64,000 bases of DNA from Sphingopyxis sp. 113P3 (GTDB taxonomy: Bacteria; Pseudomonadota; Alphaproteobacteria; Sphingomonadales; Sphingomonadaceae): the NCBI RefSeq assembly GCF_001278035.1, contig NZ_CP009452.1, forward strand, positions 405,501 to 469,500. The letters run 5' to 3'. Below the pieces are notes generated by a model that had not been told where the DNA came from, did no database searches, and saw only the letters and a list, made by a program, of their open reading frames with translations. Positions 7,537 to 15,510 of the stretch are shown here, piece after piece. The position numbers were made by a program, and so were the translations under genes. Each line of letters opens with the position of its first letter. Position 1 is the stretch's first letter.

Positions 7537-7809
7537 ATGGCCATCCGCCCGAATGCGGATATGCCGCCGCGCCTGCTGCGCACTCAGGAAGCCGCGCGCT
7601 TCCTCGGCATTTCCATCCGCACCCTTGAGAAGCACCGCACCTACGGCACCGGACCGACCTATCGCAAGATCGGTGGCCGAGTCCTCTACACCGTCCACGA
7701 CCTCGACGCCTGGTCCGAGATCGGCGCCCGCAAATCCACCCGTGACACCAATGTCGGCACGGTTTTCCCCGCGCGTCCGCTGACGCCGGAAGAGCAGGGC
7801 AAGTGCTGA
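7537..7809 (+). CDS. RdfS-like excisionase / MerR-type helix-turn-helix protein
   Basis: 90 residues with a MerR/excisionase-type helix-turn-helix: LLRTQEAARFLGISIRTLEKHR, then a wing (GPTYRKIGGRVLY) and DLDAWSE. Proteins of this family directly upstream of repA in alphaproteobacterial ICEs include RdfS, the recombination directionality factor of ICEMlSymR7A, which drives excision by the integrase and is switched on by FseA. CTGGAGGTG precedes ATG 7537. The next gene starts on the base after its stop, so rdfS, rep, DUF2840 and traF form one operon. Whether this protein or the AlpA-like one at 35789 is the partner of the local integrase cannot be told from sequence. Confidence 0.75.
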   Translation: MAIRPNADMPPRLLRTQEAARFLGISIRTLEKHRTYGTGPTYRKIGGRVLYTVHDLDAWSEIGARKSTRDTNVGTVFPARPLTPEEQGKC

Positions 7810-8937
7810 ATGCTGCGCGACGACGATCATAGCCCTGCGCAGCCGGCCGATACGAGCGAGCGCAACCACCTGGCCCCCTTCGTGGTCGCGACCGGTGACG
7901 CCAGTCCCCGCGATCAACGCGATCTCATGGAGCGGCCCTTCTTCTCTTTGGCGAAGACGCCGCGCACCAAGCCAATCCTCTACAAGGCCGCCGATGTCGA
8001 AGTGCAGGTGCTCGCCATGCCCGAACATGGCATGGCCACCATCTGGGACGCCGACGTGCTGATATGGGCGGCCTCGCAGATCGTGGCGGCCGAGAACGAC
8101 GGCCTGCGCACTTCGCGCTTTTTCCGCTTCACGCCCTATCATCTGCTGCGCGCCATTGGGCGGCCGACCGGCAATCGCCAATATGTGCTGCTAAAAGCCG
8201 CCCTCGCGCGCCTGCAATCGACCGTCATCGCCACCACGATCCGCAACGGCCCACATTGGCGGCGCCGTCAATTCTCCTGGATCAACGAGTGGGAAGAGAT
8301 GACGACGCGCTCCGGCCGCGTCGAGGGCATGGAATTCGTCCTGCCCGAATGGTTCTACAACGGCGTCGTCGACCGCTCGCTCGTCCTCACCATCGACCCT
8401 GCCTATTTCCGGCTGACCGGCGGCATCGAACGCTGGCTCTATCGCGTCGCCCGCAAGCACGCCGGCCATCAGAGCCACGGCTGGCTGTTCGAGGTAGGGC
8501 ATCTCCATATGAAGTCCGGCAGTCTCGCGCGCGTCTCCGACTTCGCGCTCGACCTGCGCCGCATCGCCGCTCGTCAGCCGCTGCCCGGCTACCGCCTTCA
8601 GATCGAGCGGGAGCATGGCCGCGAGCTGCTGCGCATCCGTCCCGAAACCCTGTCCACAGTGCCTGTTGAAAAGGGTGTGAATACCATCGGCACATCAGGC
8701 GCACGCGGTATCGGTACATCAGGCGCAGCCCTATCAGCACATCAGGCGCAGGAACCGCAGCTAAGCTTTTGGCCTGAAACGCAGAATCCGACTGCTAACT
8801 TAGACTCTAACAGAGAATCTAACTTTTCTTCTTTGACGCACACGCACGCGAGGCGTGGTGCCGGCACTGCCCGGTCCATCGCCGAGGTGCTGCGCGACAT
8901 GCTCGCCTCCGACGACCGCCATGGAGGCCGGTCATGA
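7810..8937 (+). CDS. RepA-like replication initiator
   Basis: 375 residues of the replication initiator protein A family (winged-helix plasmid initiators): RDLMERPFFSLAK near the start, then MATIWDADVLIWAA, FFRFTPYHLLRAIGR and LPEWFYNGVVD. Such genes let ICEs of this type replicate after excision. The start ATG 7810 follows the rdfS-like stop with no gap. Residues from about 285 on are low complexity and vary, and the DNA there carries iteron-like repeats (8686-8750), so this end of the gene probably doubles as the replication origin. The last 4 bases overlap the DUF2840 start (ATGA). Confidence 0.85.
   Translation: MLRDDDHSPAQPADTSERNHLAPFVVATGDASPRDQRDLMERPFFSLAKTPRTKPILYKAADVEVQVLAMPEHGMATIWDADVLIWAASQIVAAENDGLRTSRFFRFTPYHLLRAIGRPTGNRQYVLLKAALARLQSTVIATTIRNGPHWRRRQFSWINEWEEMTTRSGRVEGMEFVLPEWFYNGVVDRSLVLTIDPAYFRLTGGIERWLYRVARKHAGHQSHGWLFEVGHLHMKSGSLARVSDFALDLRRIAARQPLPGYRLQIEREHGRELLRIRPETLSTVPVEKGVNTIGTSGARGIGTSGAALSAHQAQEPQLSFWPETQNPTANLDSNRESNFSSLTHTHARRGAGTARSIAEVLRDMLASDDRHGGRS
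8650..8840 (+). other. candidate ICE replication origin inside the repA 3' end
   Basis: Three direct repeats ATCGG(C/T)ACATCAGGCGCA start at 8686, 8710 and 8733 (the third reads ATCAGCACATCAGGCGCA), 24 and 23 bases apart, about two helical turns. They are preceded by CTGTCCACA (8650-8658), 7 of 9 with the DnaA box TTATCCACA. They are followed by an AT-rich stretch with repeated TCTAAC/TAACTT words (8790-8840). Repeats 1 and 2 encode IGTSGA, but the third is in another frame and encodes LSAHQA: DNA identity is kept while protein identity is lost. A related 16-base copy is at 11180-11195. Confidence 0.55.
8686..8750 (+). repeat. three 18-base iteron-like direct repeats
   Basis: Copies at 8686-8703, 8710-8727 and 8733-8750. 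The shared core is ACATCAGGCGCA. See the origin entry for the frame argument. Confidence 0.8.
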
Positions 8938-9452
8938 GCGGCAGACTTTCGCGCCGGACCCATGGCCGTCCACTGCCGGACGGGCCAGCGCCGTTCACCA
9001 CCTTGGTCGAGCTGACCTTCGAGAAACGCCGCATCGAGCATTGGATCAGGTTCGGCCGAAAGAGCTACGAGCAGATCCTCGACCGTCGCCGCAGCGTCGT
9101 CGGCTTCGCGCCGGACAGCATCTTCGCCTTCGTCCGCTGGGCGGCCGGCCAGCATGGCACGATCATCTCGCGCATTGATATCGTGCGCGCCATCGACCGC
9201 GGCGAGCCGTTCCAGACGCTGCCCTTCGTTCGTCCCGGAGGCGAAATCCTGTTACGGCTCGACGGCTGGCCCAAGGTCCAGCGCGCCCTTGCAGCCATCG
9301 ACGCCGTGGAAGCTCTCGGCCTCGATCCGGCGGACGCTTCGCCCGATCACTGGCGGCACGTCCATAACCGGCTCTCGGCCAATCTAGCGCCAAGCGCCTA
9401 CACCCCCGAGCGCCATGCGGCGTGGATTGGTCGCCGGAGGATCGACCCATGA
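8934..9452 (+). CDS. DUF2840 family protein
   Basis: 172 residues, full length for DUF2840: FTTLVELTFEKRRIEHWIRFG at the start, RRRSVVGFAPDSIFAFVRWA and YGTIISRIDI-like core (here HGTIISRIDIVRAI). The family is found almost only in ICEs and plasmids of this type between repA and traF; its function is unknown. It overlaps repA by ATGA (8934-8937) and its own stop overlaps the traF start (9449-9452), so it is translated as part of the same coupled operon. Confidence 0.85.
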   Translation: MSGRLSRRTHGRPLPDGPAPFTTLVELTFEKRRIEHWIRFGRKSYEQILDRRRSVVGFAPDSIFAFVRWAAGQHGTIISRIDIVRAIDRGEPFQTLPFVRPGGEILLRLDGWPKVQRALAAIDAVEALGLDPADASPDHWRHVHNRLSANLAPSAYTPERHAAWIGRRRIDP

Positions 9453-9994
9453 GCCGCCACCGCATCCTCGCGGTGGCGCTGCTCGCCGTGACCGGCATTG
9501 CCGCCACTAGCGCCACGGACATGCCATTGAGGCTCGTTTGGAACGCCACGGCGAGCGCACCGGTCGGCATCTACACCATCGAGCCGGCCGACCAGATCGA
9601 AGTACCGGAGCTGGTCGCGATCATGCCGCCTGAGCCGCTCGCCGGCTTCATGGTTGGTCGCGGCTATGTCGGTCGCGGCGTGCCGCTCCTCAAGCGCGTC
9701 ATTGGCCTTCCGGGCCAGCGTGTTTGCCGCACCGGCCACACCATCACCGTCGACGGCGTGGAGATGGGCGACGCACTCGATCGTGACCGAATCGGCCGCG
9801 CTCTGCCGGTCTGGCAGGGCTGCCGCGTCATCGCAGACGGGCAGCTTTTCCTCATGAACATCGACGTCCCCGACAGCCTGGACGGCCGCTACTTCGGTCC
9901 CGTTCCGGCCAGCGCCGCCATCGGTCGGGCGCTGCCGCTCTGGACCGATGAGGACGGCGACGGCCGCTTCGTCTGGCGCGCGCCGACGCGCTGA
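9449..9994 (+). CDS. traF: TraF-type S26 signal peptidase (conjugative transfer)
   Basis: 181 residues. It has an N-terminal membrane anchor, then the S26 box around the catalytic Ser (TASAPVGIY) and the Lys box (LLKRVIGLPG), with the C-terminal YFGPVP. TraF of RP4 is the family reference: it matures and cyclises the TrbC pilin in the periplasm, and a trbC gene is present at 26188. The start ATG 9449 overlaps the DUF2840 stop (ATGA); an in-frame start further upstream at 9422 would overlap DUF2840 more and is not favoured. Confidence 0.88.
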   Translation: MSRHRILAVALLAVTGIAATSATDMPLRLVWNATASAPVGIYTIEPADQIEVPELVAIMPPEPLAGFMVGRGYVGRGVPLLKRVIGLPGQRVCRTGHTITVDGVEMGDALDRDRIGRALPVWQGCRVIADGQLFLMNIDVPDSLDGRYFGPVPASAAIGRALPLWTDEDGDGRFVWRAPTR

Positions 9995-10029
9995 TTTTCC
10001 CACCACACCCCCAACAAAGGAGACTTCCC

Positions 10030-10365
10030 ATGCCCCAGATCGGTCAATTCTCGCGCGATGCATCCGGCTTCGCCGGTAAGCTTGTCACGCTCACCCTCAG
10101 GCGCGAACTCGTCATAGTTCCCGCCGAGCATTCCGACACGGAGAACACGCCGGACTACCGAGTCCATGTCATTGCGCATGACGGCCCGGAGGTGGGCGCG
10201 GCGTGGAAACGCACCGGCGAGAAGGCCGGCGAATATCTCTCCGTCCTGCTCGATGACCCCGTCTTGCCGCAGCCGATCCGCGCCAACCTCTTCCGCGACG
10301 ATGATGCCGGATCGTCATGGTCGCTGCACTGGACGCGCCCGAAGCCGCGCGAAGAACGGGACTGA
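10030..10365 (+). CDS. DUF736 family protein, second copy
   Basis: 111 residues with the DUF736 landmarks IGQFSRDASGFAGKLVTLTL, GAAWKRTGEKAGEYLSVLLDDP and a Trp-rich end. It is only moderately similar to the copy at 4130 (for example YLSVLLDDPVL against [11 protein letters not shown]), so the two are old paralogues rather than a recent duplication. The start ATG 10030 follows AAAGGAGAC. It sits between traF and the transglycosylase in the transfer operon. Confidence 0.9.
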   Translation: MPQIGQFSRDASGFAGKLVTLTLRRELVIVPAEHSDTENTPDYRVHVIAHDGPEVGAAWKRTGEKAGEYLSVLLDDPVLPQPIRANLFRDDDAGSSWSLHWTRPKPREERD

Positions 10366-10369
10366 GGCC

Positions 10370-11293
10370 ATGCGTCGTCCTGTTATTATGGCGCTCGCAA
10401 CACGTATTCCTTTGTTCGCGGGAAAGCCGTCTCATTCCTTCGTCCCGCTCGACCACAAGTCGGCCGGCGCGCGCAGCGAAGGTCAAGGGCGGCCGCCGGC
10501 CGGCGCCTCGCGCGCACCCTTGACCGCAGCGAGCACGCTGGCGGGCTGGCGGTTCGGCGGAGAAAGGCGGGCACGGCGCTATGCCGTTGCACTGACTGTC
10601 GGCGTTCTTGCGCTCGGTGCGGGACTGGCGACCACGCTAGCGCAGTCTGCGCCGGTCGCACGCGCCGTCGTCGCCGATCAGCATGGCGATCATATCGCCG
10701 AGGCGGCGCAGCGCTTCGGCATTCCCGAACACTGGATTCGCGCCGTGCTGCGCGCCGAAAGCGCCGGCGACGTGCGCGCGATCTCGGGGGCCGGCGCAAT
10801 GGGACTAATGCAGGTCATGCCCCACACCTGGGCAGGCCTGCGCGTCCGCTACCGTCTCGGCCGCGACCCCTACGATCCGCGCGACAACATCCTCGCAGGC
10901 ACCGCTTATCTGCGCGAAATGTGGGATCGCTACGGCAATGTCGCGGCGATGCTCGCCGCCTACAATGCCGGTCCCGGCCGCTATGACGAGCATCGCGTCA
11001 CGGGCAGACCGCTGCCCGCTGAAACCCGCGCCTATATCGCCGCGCTCGCACCGGCACTTGGCGGCACGGTCGCGGCCGGGACGCCGGAGAAGCAATCCGC
11101 ACCGCCGCCCGATTGGCGCGATGCACCGCTCTTCGTCATGCGCCCGAGCGACAGGCGGAGCACCGATCCAGTACAGACGATCGGCACATCAGGCGACGCC
11201 CGACCGACCGTTCCGGTGCGCGAGAGCCGCGATGCGGAGCCGCGTGACGGCAGCATGTTCGTCGCGCGGGCCGACGCCAGGAAAGCGCCATGA
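10370..11293 (+). CDS. lytic transglycosylase (conjugation-associated, SLT domain)
   Basis: 307 residues. A basic N-terminus and one membrane segment (YAVALTVGVLALGAGLATTLA) are followed by an SLT domain: HWIRAVLRAESAGDVRAISGAGAMGLMQVMP contains the catalytic Glu (RAESAG) and the GLMQ signature, and AAYNAGPGRYD is the C-terminal signature. It would open peptidoglycan locally for the type IV secretion channel, the role of VirB1-like proteins. ATG 10370 is chosen because it lies just after the DUF736 stop; longer frames run through DUF736. The C-terminal tail is low complexity and includes the IGTSG-encoding repeat at 11180. Confidence 0.88.
   Translation: MRRPVIMALATRIPLFAGKPSHSFVPLDHKSAGARSEGQGRPPAGASRAPLTAASTLAGWRFGGERRARRYAVALTVGVLALGAGLATTLAQSAPVARAVVADQHGDHIAEAAQRFGIPEHWIRAVLRAESAGDVRAISGAGAMGLMQVMPHTWAGLRVRYRLGRDPYDPRDNILAGTAYLREMWDRYGNVAAMLAAYNAGPGRYDEHRVTGRPLPAETRAYIAALAPALGGTVAAGTPEKQSAPPPDWRDAPLFVMRPSDRRSTDPVQTIGTSGDARPTVPVRESRDAEPRDGSMFVARADARKAP
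11180..11195 (+). repeat. distant fourth copy of the iteron-like word
   Basis: ATCGGCACATCAGGCG, matching the first 16 bases of the repeats in repA 2.5 kb upstream. It lies inside the transglycosylase gene, in the frame encoding IGTSG. Confidence 0.6.
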
Positions 11294-11619
11294 GGACGGC
11301 GTTCCCGCGTCTGCTCGCGTTGGTTCCGGTGTGCAGTCAGGCAGGGTCGCGCCTGGCTGCATGCCCCGCAGGAAAGGCAGAAAGGTCAGAGAAGGCGGAG
11401 GGCAAGATAAAGGAAACCGGCACCATGCGGCTGCGGTTTCAGGGTAAGCCCTTGTCTGCACACTGCTTTGGATCGGCGCTGACGGCACCTTCATTGTCGC
11501 CCCTGCGTGCCGCGCTGGCACGCAAAGCCTTGGCTTTGCAGGGTTTCGAGCGGCACCATAGCCCGAAATCGGGCCTTCTCGGCGGCTTCGGCAGCTTGTG
11601 GCCGGAGGCGCGGCTTTGA
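11290..11619 (+). other. pre-relaxase region: doubtful 109-residue frame, more likely oriT
   Basis: A reading frame starts with ATGA overlap on the transglycosylase stop and ends with TGA overlapping the TTG start of the relaxase, so it could be a coupled gene. Its product is low complexity, has no recognisable domain and would be translated straight through three tandem hairpins (11506-11574). A non-coding origin-of-transfer reading is therefore preferred. Confidence 0.4.
11506..11574. other. candidate origin of transfer (three tandem inverted repeats)
   Basis: CGTGCC-5-GGCACG at 11506-11522 and GCAAAGCC-TT-GGCTTTGC at 11522-11539 share one base, and GCCCGA-AA-TCGGGC lies at 11561-11574. 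All are perfect. The cluster ends about 40 bases before the relaxase start. Inverted repeats next to the relaxase gene are the usual form of oriT. A nick site was not identified; GGTAAGCCCTTG at about 11444 faintly resembles the GGTAAG of Q-type nick regions, which is not evidence by itself. Confidence 0.45.
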
Positions 11620-13670
11620 GCGACGACGGCGAATTCCGCTTCCGCCCGAAGCCCGGCCGCATCCGCGCCGACACGCCGAAGCTCGGCAGGACCAAGAGCT
11701 TTCTCACCCAGGCGAAGAAGCTGGCCCGTCAGCAGAGCAACAGCCCGCCGCGATCATCGTTGCAGCGCGCCCGCTCGCAAGCATCGACCAAGAGCGGCAA
11801 GGCTTCGCGGGCGAGCGGCGGGCCGGGTCTGAAACGAGGACGCGGCGCGGCCTTTGTGCACGCCCGAACGCTGTCGGGCGGCTGGAAGCACAGCATGCCC
11901 GGCCAGCGCCGAGTCGTCGTCAAGACACGCTACGTCCAGGGCGCGGGCAAGAACGGAAAATCCGCCGCCCATCTGCGCTACATCCAGCGCGACGGCACCT
12001 CGCGCGACGGCGAGCGCGGCCAGCTCTATTCCACGTCCGAGGACCGCGCTGACGGCGCTGCCTTCGTCGAGCGCGGCGAGGACGATCGCCACCAGTTCCG
12101 CTTCATCGTTTCGCCCGAAGACGGCGCGGACCTCTCCGATCTCACCGCCTTCACGCGCGACCTCATGGCCCAGGTCGAAACCGATCTCGGCACGCGGCTC
12201 GATTGGGTCGCGGTCAATCACCACAACACCGGCTATCCCCATGTCCATGTCATCGTGCGTGGCAAGGATGAGCTGGACGAAAACCTCGTCATCAACGGCG
12301 ACTATCTCGCCAACGGCATCCGCGAGCGGGCGAGCGATCTGGCGACGCTCGAACTCGGCCCCGTCACCGAGAGCGAGCAGAGCCGCAAGCTCTCGGCCGA
12401 GATCAGCCAGGACCGCTTAACCCGCATCGACCGCGCCATGGCCGGGGAAGCCGAGGACCGCTTCCTCGACCTGCGCCATGAGCCGGCCGATCATCGCCGC
12501 CAGTTCGACCGCACGCTCCGCCTGCGCCGTCTCGGCAAACTGGAGAGGATGGGCCTCGCCACTGAGCACGCTCCCGGCGTCTGGGAATTGAGTGAGCGCA
12601 TGGAACCGGCGCTGCGCGAGCTGGGCGAGCGCGGCGACATCATCCGCAATATGCACAAAGCGCTGAAGGCCGACGGACTCGAACGAGATCCGATGACGTT
12701 CCAGATTCACGACGCCGGGCCCGAAGCCCCGATCGTCGGCCGCGTCGTCGACAAACATCTGACTGACGAGCTGGGCGAGAACCTGACCATCGTGGTCGAC
12801 GGCATCGACGGCCGCACCCATCACCTTCCGGGTATCGACCCGGCCCGCGTCGAGGACGCCCGGATCGGCAGCATCGTCGAGATCAGCCCGGCCGAGACCG
12901 CGAGCCGCCCGTCCGACCGGACCATCGCGGCCATCGCCGAGGACGGCGTCTATCGGCCGAGCCGCCATCTCGAACAGGCGAAGTTCGAGGGACGCGTGCC
13001 GGGCGGCGACTATAAGGGTTATATCGATGCGCATGTGCGCCGGTTGGAGTCACTTCGCCGCGCCGGGATCGCAGAGCGGATCGACGCCGACCGGTGGCGC
13101 ATCCCCGAGGACTTCGAGAGCCGCGCCGCCGCCTATGACGCCGGCCGCAACCGGCGGGCCAATATCCGCATCCTCTCCGCCGCCCGGCTCGAAAACCAGA
13201 TCGGCGCGGACGGCGCGACCTGGCTTGACCGCCAGCTGGTCTCGGCGGACACATCGGATCTCGCCCCGTCCGGTTTTGGTCAGCAGGTCCACGAGGCGAT
13301 GGATCGCCGCCGCGACCATCATATCGACCGGGGTGATGCCGTCCGCCAGCCCAATGGCGGCATCGCCTATCACCGCAACCTTCTCGCCACGCTGCGCGAG
13401 CGCGAGGTTGCCCGCGTCGGCAGCGAGCTGGCTGCGACCAAGAGCCTGCCGTTCCGCGCCGCCGCCGATGGCGAAACCGTCGCCGGCAAGTTCACCAGGA
13501 CCATCCAGCTATCGAGCGGCAAGTTCGCCGTGGTCGAGAAATCCCACGAGTTCACCCTTGTTCCATGGCGGCCGGTTATCGACTGCCAACTTGGCCGCGA
13601 GGTTACGGGAGTCGTGCAGGGCGGTTCAGTTTCGTGGCAATTGGGAAGGCAGAGGGGACTGGGGATTTAA
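11598..13670 (+). CDS. VirD2-like relaxase, DUF3363 family
   Basis: Up to 690 residues. After a basic N-terminus, the relaxase domain has the conserved histidine cluster HHNTGYPHVHVIVRG (about residues 200-215) that binds the metal at the nicking site, and the DUF3363 region fills the C-terminal half, ending WRPVIDCQLGREVTG. It should nick oriT, stay covalently bound to the strand and be led to TraG. GTG 11598 gives the longest form; TTG 11616 overlaps the preceding frame's stop (TTGA) and starts SDDGEFRFRPKPGR, which looks like the natural N-terminus. Full length with no sign of decay. The next genes downstream are cargo in reverse orientation. Confidence 0.88.
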   Translation: MAGGAALSDDGEFRFRPKPGRIRADTPKLGRTKSFLTQAKKLARQQSNSPPRSSLQRARSQASTKSGKASRASGGPGLKRGRGAAFVHARTLSGGWKHSMPGQRRVVVKTRYVQGAGKNGKSAAHLRYIQRDGTSRDGERGQLYSTSEDRADGAAFVERGEDDRHQFRFIVSPEDGADLSDLTAFTRDLMAQVETDLGTRLDWVAVNHHNTGYPHVHVIVRGKDELDENLVINGDYLANGIRERASDLATLELGPVTESEQSRKLSAEISQDRLTRIDRAMAGEAEDRFLDLRHEPADHRRQFDRTLRLRRLGKLERMGLATEHAPGVWELSERMEPALRELGERGDIIRNMHKALKADGLERDPMTFQIHDAGPEAPIVGRVVDKHLTDELGENLTIVVDGIDGRTHHLPGIDPARVEDARIGSIVEISPAETASRPSDRTIAAIAEDGVYRPSRHLEQAKFEGRVPGGDYKGYIDAHVRRLESLRRAGIAERIDADRWRIPEDFESRAAAYDAGRNRRANIRILSAARLENQIGADGATWLDRQLVSADTSDLAPSGFGQQVHEAMDRRRDHHIDRGDAVRQPNGGIAYHRNLLATLREREVARVGSELAATKSLPFRAAADGETVAGKFTRTIQLSSGKFAVVEKSHEFTLVPWRPVIDCQLGREVTGVVQGGSVSWQLGRQRGLGI

Positions 13671-13707
13671 TGGCAAGATTAACTACAGAAGCCCCGACTT
13701 TTCCTCA

Positions 13708-14889
13708 CTACACGGCAATGCCTGCACGCTTACGCGCCGAGATCACGATACCGAGTGCGAACGTTGCCGCAATGCCACCAATCAGAAACACCGACGCATA
13801 GCCCGATCTATCAGCCAACAATCCGACTGCCGGTCCCGTCACGGCATACGCAAGGTCTTGGAAGGCCGCGAATCCGCCAAACGCTGTCCCACGTAGATGA
13901 GGCGGCACCAGCTTGGCGACTTCAGCTCCCATCGCCGGGAACACCATCGAACAGCCAAGGCCCGTCAAAAGGGCACCGGCCAATGCAGGATATGGGCCAG
14001 GAGCTATCCACAAGAGATACTGGCCGCCCGCTTCAACAATGAGCGAAACGGCAGCGACAGGCGTTCCACCGATCCGATCTGGCAGGTGACTGCAACACAG
14101 CCGCACCGCAACAAAACCAACGCCAAAGAAGGTGAGGCTCCAACCTGCATAGGGCCAGCCACGGCTTAGAAAATAGAGGGACGAGAAAGCACCCAGGCCG
14201 GCAAAACCAATGCCTTGAAGACCTAGAGCCGTGCCCGGACGCCAAATGCGACCGATTATCCGCCAGAAGGACTCCCGTTGACCCGCATGCGGTGCCACCG
14301 CTGGCAGCCGATAGATGGCAGCTAACCCGACGAGTGGCAGCACCGTGCAGGCAACCATCAGCCAAGCGAAGCCGAGCCTATTCAGGAGCGCAAGTCCCAA
14401 TGGACCACCCGCTGCGTAGGCACCGTACATACCGACGCCAACGAGCGACATGACCCGGCCAGTTCTCGCCTGCCCCATCAGCCCAATGGCCCAGCTTATC
14501 ATGCCCACATTAGCAACGCTCTCGCCGACACCAAGCAGAAGGCGCCCGACGATCAGCACCGCGTAGCTGCCGCCCATGGGAAGTTGAGGCCAACTCGCGG
14601 TGAAGCAGATCAGCCCGGCCGCAGCATAGAGGAGCAGGCCACGCTGCATACAATGTTTGCCTCCGAGTCGATCAACATGGGCTCCAGCCCAGCCACGCGT
14701 GAGGATCGTCGATACAAAGGTAATCCCGACAGCTAGCCCCCCGTAGGCGTTATCCAGCCCCAGGCCATGCACGACGTGGACCGGCACCGCCGGCAACGAC
14801 ATTGCAACAGTAAGATACGAGAGAAACAATGCCGCTGTGAGGGCCAGAACCCGGCGATAAGCTAATTCGGGCTGTTCAACATCGGACAT
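13708..14889 (-). CDS. MFS transporter (arabinose/drug efflux type)
   Basis: About 393 residues with 12 predicted membrane helices. The loop between helices 2 and 3 carries a variant of the MFS motif (GAHVDRLGGKHCMQRG), and VGRLLLGVGES is typical of the YhhS/arabinose-efflux-type MFS subfamily. The substrate cannot be told. ATG 14889 is chosen; an in-frame GTG two codons upstream is possible. It starts the cargo block, ends 38 bases after the relaxase stop, and is divergent from the RHH gene at 14948 with a shared control region. Confidence 0.8.
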   Translation of the reverse strand: MSDVEQPELAYRRVLALTAALFLSYLTVAMSLPAVPVHVVHGLGLDNAYGGLAVGITFVSTILTRGWAGAHVDRLGGKHCMQRGLLLYAAAGLICFTASWPQLPMGGSYAVLIVGRLLLGVGESVANVGMISWAIGLMGQARTGRVMSLVGVGMYGAYAAGGPLGLALLNRLGFAWLMVACTVLPLVGLAAIYRLPAVAPHAGQRESFWRIIGRIWRPGTALGLQGIGFAGLGAFSSLYFLSRGWPYAGWSLTFFGVGFVAVRLCCSHLPDRIGGTPVAAVSLIVEAGGQYLLWIAPGPYPALAGALLTGLGCSMVFPAMGAEVAKLVPPHLRGTAFGGFAAFQDLAYAVTGPAVGLLADRSGYASVFLIGGIAATFALGIVISARKRAGIAV

Positions 14890-14922
14890 GGGCACGCACT
14901 CACCAGCAGGGTTGATTTGATT

Positions 14923-14955
14923 CTAGTTTGCTAGCATACTAGCTCCCATGGCTAG
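14923..14955. promoter_or_regulatory. CTAG array, probable RHH operator between divergent genes
   Basis: CTAG occurs at 14923, 14931 and 14939, exactly 8 bases apart, with a fourth at 14952 inside the first codons of the RHH gene. Ribbon-helix-helix proteins bind tandem 4-8 base subsites cooperatively, so the product of 14948 may repress itself and the MFS gene here. Confidence 0.5.
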
Positions 14956-15151
14956 CGAAGATGTCAAGCAGTTCAACGTTTACCTCCCGGTCAGCCTGAT
15001 CCGAGAGGTCAAACATCATGCGATTGAAGCCGAAATGTCGCTCTCGGCGCTCGTTGCCGACGCGCTACGCGCGTATCTGAACGAGAAAATCAACAAGAGA
15101 GGCGATCTTCCGCGCAGCCAAAACAGACGTAGAAATGGAGATGAACAATGA
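14948..15151 (+). CDS. ribbon-helix-helix regulator (CopG-like)
   Basis: 67 residues. [22 protein letters not shown] is the beta strand and first helix of an RHH fold and [14 protein letters not shown] the second; the tail is basic. As the first gene of a coupled three-gene operon (its stop overlaps the next ATG as ATGA), with a regular CTAG array over its promoter, it is probably the autoregulator. The antitoxin reading is weaker because the partner is a VOC enzyme, not a toxin. GC is lower than the ICE backbone. Confidence 0.75.
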   Translation: MASEDVKQFNVYLPVSLIREVKHHAIEAEMSLSALVADALRAYLNEKINKRGDLPRSQNRRRNGDEQ

Positions 15152-15510
15152 AGACCGAAGGTGTGAAAGCAATCTTCCTGACGACCCATAATTGGGGAAA
15201 GTCCGCAAAGTTCTTTCAGTCCCTGGGATATGAACTTGACTTCGAAACCGATCATAATTCTGGACAACTGCGCAACGAGGCAGGCCCGTATCTTTTCATC
15301 GCAGAAGTGCCAGAGAACGAGCAGCCTGCCATCCAAATGGTGCTAAAGATTCGAGATGGCGAAACCCTTGACCTTGACCCCCCGTTTGAAGTCGTTTCGC
15401 CGTTCGCAGACACCCATTGGGGTACGCGGGAAATGACCGTCCGCGATCCGGATGGGCGGACCTGGAGCCTGGAAGCCCCAGCACAGACAAAAGCCGGCGC
15501 ATCAACATGA
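15148..15510 (+). CDS. VOC (glyoxalase/bleomycin-resistance) family protein
   Basis: 120 residues with paired beta-alpha-beta-beta-beta units of the VOC fold: [26 protein letters not shown] at the start and [18 protein letters not shown] at the end. The usual metal-binding His and Glu positions are only partly present, so it may bind rather than convert a ligand, as antibiotic-binding VOC proteins do. Translationally coupled on both sides (ATGA at 15148 and at 15507). Substrate unknown. Confidence 0.8.
   Translation: MKTEGVKAIFLTTHNWGKSAKFFQSLGYELDFETDHNSGQLRNEAGPYLFIAEVPENEQPAIQMVLKIRDGETLDLDPPFEVVSPFADTHWGTREMTVRDPDGRTWSLEAPAQTKAGAST

Noticed and set aside
11290..11619. 109-residue frame as a gene between transglycosylase and relaxase
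   Set aside because: Despite overlapping start and stop codons, the product is low complexity and crosses three perfect hairpins; kept as candidate oriT instead.
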